Assembly (NCBI GenBank): GCA_031279915.1
Contig: JAITHO010000159.1
Location: forward strand, 1-9,437
Direction of reading: 5' to 3'
Length of the DNA: 9,437 nucleotides
From: Tannerellaceae bacterium
Lineage (GTDB): Bacteria; Bacteroidota; Bacteroidia; Bacteroidales; Tannerellaceae
Part shown: piece by piece, positions 1 through 6,966 of the stretch
Position numbering within the stretch: position 1 is the stretch's first letter
How the letters are laid out: every line of letters begins with the position of its first letter
Position numbers and translations under genes: made by a program
The notes under the pieces: model-generated
The model's input: the letters and a program-made list of their open reading frames with translations, nothing else
Database searches by the model: none
What the model was told of the DNA's origin: nothing

Positions 1-553
1 TTTCAAGAACTTGACAACTCAAAAACTATTTAGTTGGGACTTTACAAGAACTTGAAAAGCGTAAACTATTTGGTTGAGACTTTTCAAGAACTTGAAAAGC
101 GCAAACTATTTGGTTGGGACTTTTCTAGAACTTGAAAAATGCAAAATATTTGGTTGGGACTTTTCAAGAACTTGAAAAGCGTAAAACATTTGGTTGGGAC
201 TTTTCAAGAACTTGAAAACGGCAAAACTTTTGTAGTAGAGCTTTTCAAGAACTTGAAAGCGGAAAAACTTTTTTATTGAAACCATTAAAGAACTTGAAAG
301 CCATAAAACATTTGTAGTGGAGCCTTTCAAAAACTTGAAAGCCGTAAAACTTTTGTAATGGAGCTTTTCAAGAACTTGAAAGCAGTAAAACTTTTGTAGT
401 GGAGCATTTCAAGAGCTTGAAAGCCGTAAAACTTTTGTGGTAGAGCTTTTCAAGAACTTGAAAGCCGTAAAACTTTTGTAATGGAGCTTTTCAAGAACTT
501 GAAAGCCGTAAAACTTTTGTGGTGGAGCTTTTCAAGAACTTGAAAGCGGATAG
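1..553. repeat. Left tandem array, about 14 units of 40-41 bp with palindromic core
   Basis: Fourteen near-identical units run from the window edge to about 553 and may continue to the left. The core AAGAACTTGA (with small variants) starts at 5, 46, 86, 126, 166, 206, 247, 288, 329, 370, 411, 452, 493 and 534, so the period is mainly 40 bp up to 206 and 41 bp after that. Each core is a palindrome, TTTTCAAG-AA-CTTGAAAA or a one-base-shorter right arm. The part between cores is also conserved. Early units carry a TATTTGGTTGGGAC type, later ones a CTTTTGTAGTGGAGC type. Because the in-between part is repeated rather than unique, this is not a CRISPR array. A period of 40 or 41 is not divisible by three, so open frames across it are accidental. 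No gene is seen here. The function is unknown; arrayed protein-binding sites or a passive satellite are both possible. Confidence 0.95.
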
Positions 554-590
554 GATTTTTTTGAGAAAGGGGCAACGTGGAGAGGTATTT

Positions 591-2210
591 TTATGGATCG
601 GATGGATGAGCCGCTACCTCGATTGATAGCTCGACAATTGCACCGATTTCCTCCACAAAAGTATGGTCGTGGGATACCACCACAAGGGCGCCAGAGTATT
701 CATTTATCGCGGATACGAGGATCTCCATGTTTTGGATGTCGAGATTGTTAGTGGGTTCATCGAGCACAATGAGGTCGGGCGAGGCCTCGCCGAGGGTGAG
801 GCAGCATAGCGTCAATCGCATCTTTTCGCCGCCACTGAGCTCTCCGCAAAGCTTGTTCCAGTCGCCTTGGCCAAAGAGGAAGCGGGCCAAGCGGATTTTT
901 ACTTCGTGCTCAGCCAAAGAGGATTCGTTGCAGAGCTGCGCTTGCTCGTAGAGGCTGATGGAGCCGTTGAGGAGCGAATAATCTTGGTCGACGCATAGCG
1001 TTCGGATTTGGTCGGCGCGCATGATTTTGCCGGCCACAGGCTCGAGCTCTCCGAGGATGAGGCGCAGGAGGGTGCTTTTCCCCGCCCCGTTCGGGCCGGC
1101 TATACGCATTCGATCGCCACCTGCGATGCGGAAGCTCAGGGGCTTAGGCCATAGCAATAGTCCTTCGGCGTATGCAAACAAGAGCTCGCTTGCTTCGACG
1201 AGCGTTTTGCCGCAATGAACGGTTGGCGGCTTGAATCCGAACTTCATAGCCTCCGGGCCTGGCGTCTCTTTGCGCAAGTCGGCGAGCTCTCGGGCGATGG
1301 AGTCGACCTTGTCGGCATGCGTTTCCTTCAGCCGTGCGGAGGTATTTTCGGCGCTGTCTCGGCGGCGATTGAGGAGGATGGTGGGCAGTCCCGCCTTGTT
1401 TCTCGACTTGTCAGCCCTCGAGCTTTGACGCTGCCGCCGTTCGCTCATTTCGCGCTCGCTTGCCCGTGCTTTGCGAAGTTCCTTTTCTTTTTCGCGAAGG
1501 TCGTTGGCAAAAGCCTTCGCCTCGGAGGCCTTTTGCTCGCGGTAGAATGTGTAGTTGCCACCGTAAATGTTGAGCTTCTTGGCGCTCAGTTCGCAGATGG
1601 GGTTGAGGAGATTGAGTAGCCTGCGGTCATGGCTTACGATGAGCCAAGTGGAGGTCGATGCTTCGATATGTTCGTAGAGGAGGCTGCGTGCGGCGGCGTC
1701 TAAGTGGTTGGTTGGCTCGTCGAGCAGGATGATATCGGGCTTGTGGAGGCTTATCCCCGCCAGGAACACCTTCATTTTCTCTCCGCCGCTCATTTGAATC
1801 AAGGGATATTCGAGCGTAGGCGGATGCAGGCCCCATTCGGCAAGGGCGGCCATGCATCTCTCCTCGATGTTCCAGTCGTCATTGAGAATGTTGAAGTTGT
1901 CTTCGCTTGCGTGGCCCTCAAGAATGCGGAGGAAAGCCTGCAGCTTGTGTTCAATCCGCAGAGCTTCTGCAATACTAATGTGATTGAACTGTCCGGCGAG
2001 CTGTGGAATATGGAAGGGAGGCGAAGCGGATTCGACGGCGCCGGCAGCAGGCCTCAGCAGGCCGGCTGCTATGCGCAGAAGGGTGGATTTGCCTGAGCCG
2101 TTATTGCCGGTCAGGGCTGCTTTCTGGCGTGAGATTAGTGAGAGATTGACGTCGGCAAAGAGGACGTCGTGGTTGGGATGTATGTATTGAATATTTCGAA
2201 GAGTTATCAT
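591..2210 (-). CDS. ABC-F family ATPase (duplicated ABC cassette, no membrane domain)
   Basis: This 539-residue protein has two ABC ATPase cassettes and no membrane segment, which defines the ABC-F class. Those members that have been studied act on ribosomes, as translation factors or as antibiotic-protection proteins. Cassette 1 has Walker A GNNGSGKST (35-43), signature MSGGEK (140-145), Walker B IILLDEPTNHLD (160-171) and the H-loop SHD near 193. A charged, probably coiled-coil linker rich in Lys, Arg and Glu spans about 225-315. Cassette 2 has Walker A GPNGAGKST (372-380), LSGGEK (458-463), IVLDEPTNNLD (481-491) and SHD near 513. All ATPase motifs are intact, so it should be active. The start is supported by an AAGGA stretch shortly upstream of the ATG. 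It follows the thioesterase on the same strand after 161 bp, so it may be the last operon gene or a separate unit; no clear promoter was found in the gap. It ends about 40 bp from the left array. The ABC-F subgroup cannot be assigned by eye, so antibiotic resistance should not be assumed. Confidence 0.93.
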   Translation of the reverse strand: MITLRNIQYIHPNHDVLFADVNLSLISRQKAALTGNNGSGKSTLLRIAAGLLRPAAGAVESASPPFHIPQLAGQFNHISIAEALRIEHKLQAFLRILEGHASEDNFNILNDDWNIEERCMAALAEWGLHPPTLEYPLIQMSGGEKMKVFLAGISLHKPDIILLDEPTNHLDAAARSLLYEHIEASTSTWLIVSHDRRLLNLLNPICELSAKKLNIYGGNYTFYREQKASEAKAFANDLREKEKELRKARASEREMSERRQRQSSRADKSRNKAGLPTILLNRRRDSAENTSARLKETHADKVDSIARELADLRKETPGPEAMKFGFKPPTVHCGKTLVEASELLFAYAEGLLLWPKPLSFRIAGGDRMRIAGPNGAGKSTLLRLILGELEPVAGKIMRADQIRTLCVDQDYSLLNGSISLYEQAQLCNESSLAEHEVKIRLARFLFGQGDWNKLCGELSGGEKMRLTLCCLTLGEASPDLIVLDEPTNNLDIQNMEILVSAINEYSGALVVVSHDHTFVEEIGAIVELSIEVAAHPSDP

Positions 2211-2371
2211 GTTTTCTTTCCTTATTAGAGTGAATAAAACGACAATGCGCCTTGCTTCGCTTGGAGCAGGCAGCCTTGCTGAAACGATATGGAAAGAATT
2301 GATTTCTACATTCGAGTATTGCTAATATTTTTTCAGTGATATGTGCGCGATGTAATATGGAGGGTATGGAT

Positions 2372-2791
2372 TTACAGAGCTTGGAAGGGCAGGGGGATGT
2401 CTTTGCGGTATCCGGTTCCTACGAAGGTTGCAACGAGGTCGCCGGCATCGTTGGTGACTCTAACTTCGCAGTTCGAGAGTCGCTTGTGGTCGAAAATTTC
2501 TCGGGCTTCTGCATATAGCGATCCTTGGCTTTCGGATCTGAAGAAGCTGATGGAGGAGCTGATGGAGTAGGTCAAACGGGCATGGCTGTTGACGGCTGCG
2601 GCGAAGGCGAGGTCGGCCAGTGTGAAGATGGCTCCTCCCTGGCATACTCCTCCGCCGTTGAGGTGTTCGGGCCTGATTGTCATGCGGGTTTTTGCGTATC
2701 CATGGCCTACTTCAAGGAGCTCTACTCCGGCTGCGAGGGCGAATTTATCGCCTTTGAAAAACTCGTGTATTGCGGCTATATTAGTTTCCAT
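2372..2791 (-). CDS. PaaI-type hotdog-fold thioesterase
   Basis: The 139-residue length is normal for a single-domain hotdog thioesterase of the PaaI/YbgC-like class, which hydrolyses acyl-CoA or aryl-CoA thioesters in the cytoplasm. The diagnostic stretch is [18 protein letters not shown] (43-60), followed by LAFAAAVNS (61-69). It matches the family pattern N-x-x-G-x-x-H/Q-G-G-x-x-F-x-L-A-D, with Asp60 as the probable catalytic acid. The position that is His in E. coli-type PaaI is Gln51 here. After it come the usual beta strands (about 73-85 and 92-128). The ATG lies inside the end of cysS, giving a 16-bp overlap and probable translational coupling. The substrate is unknown. There are no phenylacetate-pathway genes nearby, so the name paaI would be unjustified. 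Confidence 0.88.
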   Translation of the reverse strand: METNIAAIHEFFKGDKFALAAGVELLEVGHGYAKTRMTIRPEHLNGGGVCQGGAIFTLADLAFAAAVNSHARLTYSISSSISFFRSESQGSLYAEAREIFDHKRLSNCEVRVTNDAGDLVATFVGTGYRKDIPLPFQAL

Positions 2792-4251
2792 TCGGTACCG
2801 TCTTTAGTGTCTTTTATTTCGAATCCTGCTTGGGCGAGAGCGTTTCTTATCTTGTCGGAGGTGGCCCAGTCTTTGGCTTCTTTGGCTTGTTGCCGGAGGT
2901 TGAGCAGCAGGTCGAGGGCTTTGCCGAAGGCTTCTTCGCGCGATGGGGCCTGGCTGTTGCTGTTGTTGTTCATTCCGAGGATATCGAAGAAGTATGCTTT
3001 GAAGCAGCGTCGTAGCTCGCTGAGGTCGGCGGCGGATAGTGCGATTCGTTGGTCGTTTGCTGAGTTGATGATGCGAGCGGCGTCGAAGAGGTGTGAGATC
3101 AGGACGGGGGTGTTGAGGTCGTCGTTCATTGCGTTGGCGCACCCAGCGGTGAAGTGGCTGATGTCGGCGGAGGATGCTTCTGCAGGCGCGAGTGAGTTGA
3201 GGGTTGCCCATGCGTCGTTCAGTCGTGCGAGGCCTTTTTCGGAGGCCTGAAGTGCATCGTTGCTGAAGTCGGCCGTGCTGCGATAGTGTGCTTGCAGGAT
3301 GAAGAATCGGATGGTCATGGGGGCGTAAGGCTGCTCGAGGAGGGGGTGATCGCCCTTGAAGAATTGTTCGAGAGTGATTGCATTGCCGAGCGACTTTCCC
3401 ATCTTTTGTCCGTTAATAGTTATCATGTTGTTGTGCATCCAGTATGGTACGGAGTAACTGTCTTTGGCGGCTGCGGCCTGCGCTATTTCACATTCGTGAT
3501 GTGGGAAGATGAGGTCCATTCCTCCGCCATGTATGTCGAATCGGCTGCCGAGGTACTTTCGCCCCATGGCTGTGCATTCGCAATGCCATCCTGGGAAGCC
3601 GTCGCTCCATGGCGAAGGCCATCGCATGATATGTTCCGGCTTGGCTTTCTTCCATAGAGCGAAGTCAACGGGGCGTCGCTTCTCGTCTTGCCCGTCGAGT
3701 TGGCGAGTAGCGCTAAGCATTTCGTCGATATTGCGTCCGGAGAGGATGCCATACGGATGCGATTCGTTGTATTTCTCCACGTCGAAATATACCGATCCAT
3801 TGCTAACGTAGGCGTATCCGTTGTCGAGAATCTCCTGCGTAAGGGCTATTTGCTCTATTATGTGTCCGGAAGCCAGCGGTTCGATGCTTGGCGGCAATAG
3901 ATTGAGGTCGTTCATGAAGCGGTGATAGCGATTGGCGTAGAGTTGTGCCACTTCCATCGGCTCCAACTGTTCAAGCCTTGCTTTCTTTGAGATTTTATCG
4001 TCGCCATCGTCGGCGTCGTGCTCCAAGTGGCCGACGTCGGTGATATTTCGAACGTATCTCACGTTGTATCCCAAAAACATAAGGTATCGGAAGAGTACGT
4101 CGAAGGTGATAGCCGAGCGCGCATGTCCCAGATGCGGGTCGCCGTAAACAGTTGGGCCGCATACGTACATTCCCGTATTGACGCCGTTAGCAGGTACGAA
4201 GAGTTCCTTCCGCCGCGCCAGTGTATTGTAAATCTTCAGAGGGTGTTGCAT
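2776..4251 (-). CDS. cysS: Cysteinyl-tRNA synthetase
   Basis: This class I aminoacyl-tRNA synthetase charges tRNA-Cys with cysteine using ATP. The 491 residues are full length for CysRS. The N-terminal core has [16 protein letters not shown] (31-46) with the HIGH-type motif HLGH (40-43), and Cys31 as a zinc ligand. The other zinc ligands are visible as the Cys in [10 protein letters not shown] and the His and Glu in [10 protein letters not shown]. The KMSKS-type loop is KMGKSLGN. The family-typical [15 protein letters not shown] block is intact, and the C-terminal part forms the DALR-like helical anticodon-binding region. The gene starts 18 bp after the methyltransferase stop and overlaps the thioesterase start, so it sits in the middle of a tight operon. 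There is no strong Shine-Dalgarno, as is common in Bacteroidetes. As an essential housekeeping gene it argues that this is stable chromosome, not a mobile island. Confidence 0.98.
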   Translation of the reverse strand: MQHPLKIYNTLARRKELFVPANGVNTGMYVCGPTVYGDPHLGHARSAITFDVLFRYLMFLGYNVRYVRNITDVGHLEHDADDGDDKISKKARLEQLEPMEVAQLYANRYHRFMNDLNLLPPSIEPLASGHIIEQIALTQEILDNGYAYVSNGSVYFDVEKYNESHPYGILSGRNIDEMLSATRQLDGQDEKRRPVDFALWKKAKPEHIMRWPSPWSDGFPGWHCECTAMGRKYLGSRFDIHGGGMDLIFPHHECEIAQAAAAKDSYSVPYWMHNNMITINGQKMGKSLGNAITLEQFFKGDHPLLEQPYAPMTIRFFILQAHYRSTADFSNDALQASEKGLARLNDAWATLNSLAPAEASSADISHFTAGCANAMNDDLNTPVLISHLFDAARIINSANDQRIALSAADLSELRRCFKAYFFDILGMNNNSNSQAPSREEAFGKALDLLLNLRQQAKEAKDWATSDKIRNALAQAGFEIKDTKDGTEWKLI

Positions 4252-4269
4252 ATAATATATGTATAGGGG

Positions 4270-5028
4270 CTAATTATGTATGTGGGTTATTTTTCGTGCG
4301 ATGTAAAATTCATAGCCATAGATGTCGCAGTATTCGTCGTAGATCGCCATTTCCTCGCGAGCCTCGGCTACCAGAGCCTCAGCTTCTGCCGAATAATTCC
4401 AGCGTCGCAGGAAGGGATCAAACTCCGCCATCATCGGCTTGTAATAATTCTCCGTCCAGCAATGCCGTGGGAGTGAGAAGTGGGCTACCATTTCATATCC
4501 GGAGCGTTCGAGCCTTGCGATGTTGCCGCGGATAGTCTCGAGGTCGGGGTAATTGCTTTTCCAATAGCTTTTCAATCGGTTGGGAATGCTATCTCTCAGC
4601 CATGAGAGCTCGGTTAGGGCGATGCATCCGTTCGGCTTCAGGAAGCGATTCCAATAGCGTGCAGCGTTTTCAAATCCCATATTATATGCGGCCCCTTCCG
4701 ACCAGATGATGTCGAACGATTCCTCTGCAAAGGGCAGGCAATCCATGTTGGCCTTGAGCGTTTGCACCCTCAGATCGGCCTTGGCGAAGCGGTCATGTGC
4801 GCGTTCCAGAAAATCGCTGATGAAGTCGACGGCAACGATCTCTGCCGCTACTGTTTCTCGGGCGATGACGGCAGATTGGGCTCCCGTACCGCATCCAATG
4901 TCGGCAACGCATGGAGCGTCGGGCATCGGCTTAATAGTATTCCAAGCTCGCATCGTCTGAGCATCATCTCCCGGCCCAAGTCTGTCGAGATTCTTGTAGA
5001 AATCAATGATGCAAGCAAGATTATCCAT
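4270..5028 (-). CDS. Class I SAM-dependent methyltransferase
   Basis: The protein has 252 residues with one Rossmann-type methyltransferase domain. Motif I is VADIGCGTGAQ (41-51), the SAM-binding glycine loop. An acidic residue that should hold the ribose is in IVAVDF (64-69). The DCLPFAEESFDIIWSEGAAYNMGF stretch (about 96-119) covers motifs II and III, followed by FLKPNGCIALTE (129-140). The second half, with WLRDSIPNRLKSYW and LPRHCWTENYY, resembles a Bacteroidetes subgroup of small-molecule or uncharacterised methyltransferases, so the substrate is unknown. No signal peptide or membrane segment is present. It starts 16 bp after the Rpn-like gene and ends 18 bp before cysS, so all are probably co-transcribed. 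Nothing in the sequence links it to DNA or RNA modification; the N-x/DPPY signatures of DNA methyltransferases are absent. Confidence 0.92.
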   Translation of the reverse strand: MDNLACIIDFYKNLDRLGPGDDAQTMRAWNTIKPMPDAPCVADIGCGTGAQSAVIARETVAAEIVAVDFISDFLERAHDRFAKADLRVQTLKANMDCLPFAEESFDIIWSEGAAYNMGFENAARYWNRFLKPNGCIALTELSWLRDSIPNRLKSYWKSNYPDLETIRGNIARLERSGYEMVAHFSLPRHCWTENYYKPMMAEFDPFLRRWNYSAEAEALVAEAREEMAIYDEYCDIYGYEFYIARKITHIHN

Positions 5029-5044
5029 AGACGCCAGCAGATAG

Positions 5045-5770
5045 CTAAATCATGTATAATCTACGGAGGAGCCCCATATCGACGTCGAGATTAGCAATCT
5101 GCGTGAGATGGCGGTCGACAGAGCTGAGGAATCTCAGGCATGAGCCCGATCGAGCCTCCGATTCAGCCCTGCGCTTGATGAGATCGATAGCCGCAGCCGT
5201 CTCCGGATCGTCGAGCAGATAGCTCGGAGCCTCGCAGATGTCGCCATTAATGTCCGACAGGAAGCTCAGCCATCGTTCGGCCACCGTTGGCGCCTGCATG
5301 TCGGCCACCTTAAACTTAGGAAGCTCCACAACGATGAGATCCTGAGCCTCGGAGCCTCGGAGCATATCTGATCCGTCGCTAAAGTCATATCGCTGGCAAT
5401 AACTCTCGGAAGTATCGTCGATGATGAGGTTGGCAAAACATATAGTATGAACCGGAAGCTCCGCTGCGGCAGCTGCCCGCTTCGCCTTAAGAACGATCTT
5501 GGAGCGGAACGTTTCCGACCAGGCGAGCCATATCGCAATAACACGTTTCTGCCCGCATCTATCAATGCAAGCGAACTCCACAATCGGAGAGCTTTGCGCC
5601 TCAATGATAGAACAGTCATCAACATTGATCTCGCTCTTCATGCACTGCAAGTTGGCAAATGGCGATAATTGAGGGAGAATCGCATCCGCAAGATGCAGGC
5701 CAAAACTCTCATCAGATTTGAACAAGCTTAGAAAAATTGTAGGAATTTTCGGATCGAAGAATGTTTCCAT
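5045..5770 (-). CDS. Divergent Rpn-family (PD-(D/E)XK, PDDEXK_2) protein, probably catalytically inactive
   Basis: This 241-residue soluble protein resembles the Rpn recombination-promoting nuclease / putative transposase family. The N-terminus FDPKIPTIFLSLFKSDES (5-22) corresponds to the family's opening DPK...F..LF element. VEFACIDRCGQKRVIAIW (64-81) lines up with the nuclease core, normally of the form LDV...D..G..Y.VEMQ. ICFANLIID (110-118), QRYDFSD (126-132) and VVELPKF (147-153) followed by W..FL (167-171) match the later family landmarks. The expected Glu and Gln of the EMQ/ExK motif are replaced by Ala79 and Trp81, and the metal-binding Asp by Glu65, so nuclease activity is unlikely. 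It is the first gene of the minus-strand operon, 54 bp after a good promoter. The frame is intact and ends neatly before the next gene, suggesting it is still expressed as a protein. Family assignment is by eye only. Confidence 0.65.
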   Translation of the reverse strand: METFFDPKIPTIFLSLFKSDESFGLHLADAILPQLSPFANLQCMKSEINVDDCSIIEAQSSPIVEFACIDRCGQKRVIAIWLAWSETFRSKIVLKAKRAAAAAELPVHTICFANLIIDDTSESYCQRYDFSDGSDMLRGSEAQDLIVVELPKFKVADMQAPTVAERWLSFLSDINGDICEAPSYLLDDPETAAAIDLIKRRAESEARSGSCLRFLSSVDRHLTQIANLDVDMGLLRRLYMI

Positions 5771-5824
5771 AATTGGTGCGTTTGTTATTATGCTGTGGTT
5801 TTATACTTCAAATACTCCATGTCA

Positions 5825-5854
5825 CAAAGATATATTCTTATTTGAATACGCAAA
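5825..5854 (-). promoter_or_regulatory. Bacteroidetes-type promoter for the rpn-like/MTase/cysS operon
   Basis: On the minus strand a TTTG element (5851-5854) is followed after 18 bases by TATCTTTG (5825-5832), a full match to the -7 consensus TAnnTTTG. Transcription would begin around 5818, giving a leader of about 48 nt before the ATG at 5770. It is the only good promoter seen for the four packed genes down to the thioesterase. Confidence 0.75.
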
Positions 5855-5934
5855 GAATCTATAAGCTTTATTGAGTGAAAAAATGCATAACGTCAAGAAA
5901 AGGCCATGAATCCAAGCAATTCTTATGATATTCT

Positions 5935-5964
5935 ATTGGGAAATCAGAATAAATGTTATCTTTG
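5935..5964 (+). promoter_or_regulatory. Bacteroidetes-type promoter for the araC-type gene
   Basis: ATTG (5935-5938) is followed after 18 bases by TATCTTTG (5957-5964), a full match to the TAnnTTTG -7 box. Transcription would start near 5971, giving a leader of roughly 42 nt. The leader holds no Shine-Dalgarno. It contains a nine-codon ORF starting at 6000 that overlaps the araC start in another frame. The promoter is divergent from the operon promoter, with about 80 bp between the two -33 elements, so an AraC protein bound here could act on both. Confidence 0.75.
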
Positions 5965-6012
5965 CCGACAATTACAACTTGTACAAAAAACAAAAAATCA
6001 TGATGCCATTTT

Positions 6013-6966
6013 ATGAAAACAACTTTTAATGAACAACAAGATTCAAATGATGATGCCGTAAAAAAAATGTTCCCGTCAGATTTTGTTATTGACTTTAATC
6101 TGCGGCACGAAAAGAAAAATGCGAGCATACAGACAAAGGATAAGCACCTGAATCATCTTCTGTTTATCCTCGAAGGCGAGATGAATATTTCGTACCATGA
6201 GTTTCGTAATCATCTATGCAAAACGGGTGAAATGGTCTTTATCCCAAGAGATTCGCCGGCATATATTGATGCTTATACGGATGTAAATTATCTGCTGCTG
6301 AGCTTCAACAATCAGTTTGTGATCAAAGACGAGATTGGATGGAACGATCTCCAGGAGTTTGAGAACGAGCGAGACGTATTCCACAAGCTCGACATCCGAT
6401 CGCCGCTCAGCGATGTGCTCGACAGCATTGTTTACTATCAGCAGCACCGGATTTATAATCCCAATCTCAACCTGGTGAAGCAAAAAGAGCTTTTCCTCGT
6501 GATGAAGGTGTTCTACTCACGACAGGAGATCGCACGCTTCCTGAAGCCGATGATAAAGCAGGATACTGACTTCAAGGCTTACGTGATTAATCACTACAAG
6601 GAGACAAAGAACGTGGAAGAACTCGCCGCTATGTGCAATCTATCGCCCAGAGCCTTCATTCGAAAGTTTAAGATCCACTTCAACGACTCGCCTTATCGCT
6701 GGATTTTGCGCCAGAAGGCCAACTACATCCGGCTGCTGCTGGCCGACAAGAAGATCCCCATGATCTCGATAATACAAGAGTACGGATTCAGCTCGCCGGC
6801 CCATTTCACCACTTACTGTAAGAAGCAATTCGGCGAGACGCCTTCTGCGCTCCGGAATGCATTGAACGGAAAAGTTTCAGTGGCGGTTGCTCCGAACGGC
6901 CGACATCCAAACTCCGCCGAGGCACAAAGCGGTGCAGATGATAAAAACCAATCGCATACTGGATAG
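6013..6966 (+). CDS. AraC-family transcriptional regulator
   Basis: The protein has 317 residues. The N-terminal part (about 20-105) has the look of a cupin-like sensing domain, with HLLFILEGEMNISYHEF and TGEMVFIPRDSPAYI, which match the usual 'effect of binding, then beta-barrel' segments. A helical linker follows (110-185). The C-terminal HTH_18 domain spans about 186-282: the first helix-turn-helix is VEELAAMCNLSPRAFIRKFK (201-220), and the second is around ISIIQEYGFSSPAHFTTYCKKQFGETPSAL (251-280), which contains the family signature. The ligand is unknown. Residues 283-317 form a low-complexity tail beyond the domain, and residues 289-317 are encoded antisense to the 3' end of the MFS gene. 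The convergent MFS gene is a candidate target by proximity. The start at 6013 has no Shine-Dalgarno but fits the promoter. Confidence 0.93.
   Translation: MKTTFNEQQDSNDDAVKKMFPSDFVIDFNLRHEKKNASIQTKDKHLNHLLFILEGEMNISYHEFRNHLCKTGEMVFIPRDSPAYIDAYTDVNYLLLSFNNQFVIKDEIGWNDLQEFENERDVFHKLDIRSPLSDVLDSIVYYQQHRIYNPNLNLVKQKELFLVMKVFYSRQEIARFLKPMIKQDTDFKAYVINHYKETKNVEELAAMCNLSPRAFIRKFKIHFNDSPYRWILRQKANYIRLLLADKKIPMISIIQEYGFSSPAHFTTYCKKQFGETPSALRNALNGKVSVAVAPNGRHPNSAEAQSGADDKNQSHTG

Noticed and set aside
106..330. A 74-residue minus-strand reading frame inside the left array.
   Set aside because: It is a translation of non-triplet repeats (recurring FQVLEK and SSSRK strings), has no ribosome-binding site, and shifts frame between units.
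1..553. CRISPR array, suggested by the regular 40-41 bp spacing of a palindromic core.
   Set aside because: The sequences between the cores are conserved copies, not unique spacers, and no cas gene is present. It is a tandem repeat.
1215..1619. A 134-residue plus-strand frame opposite the ABC-F gene.
   Set aside because: It is antisense to the linker and cassette boundary of a clearly coding gene, with no motif or promoter of its own.
2211..2371. A promoter or terminator in the 161-bp gap between the thioesterase and ABC-F genes.
   Set aside because: The only candidate, TATCGTTT on the minus strand, misses the TAnnTTTG box, and the AGCAAGGC copies are direct rather than inverted repeats, so no hairpin with a T tract could be supported.
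2525..3250. A 241-residue plus-strand frame opposite the thioesterase and cysS.
   Set aside because: It spans two well-recognised genes on the other strand and is rich in Ser/Ala/Leu strings typical of antisense frames.
5868..6128. Minus-strand 86-residue frame between the operon and the araC-type gene.
   Set aside because: It runs antisense through the araC start and over both promoters and resembles no family.
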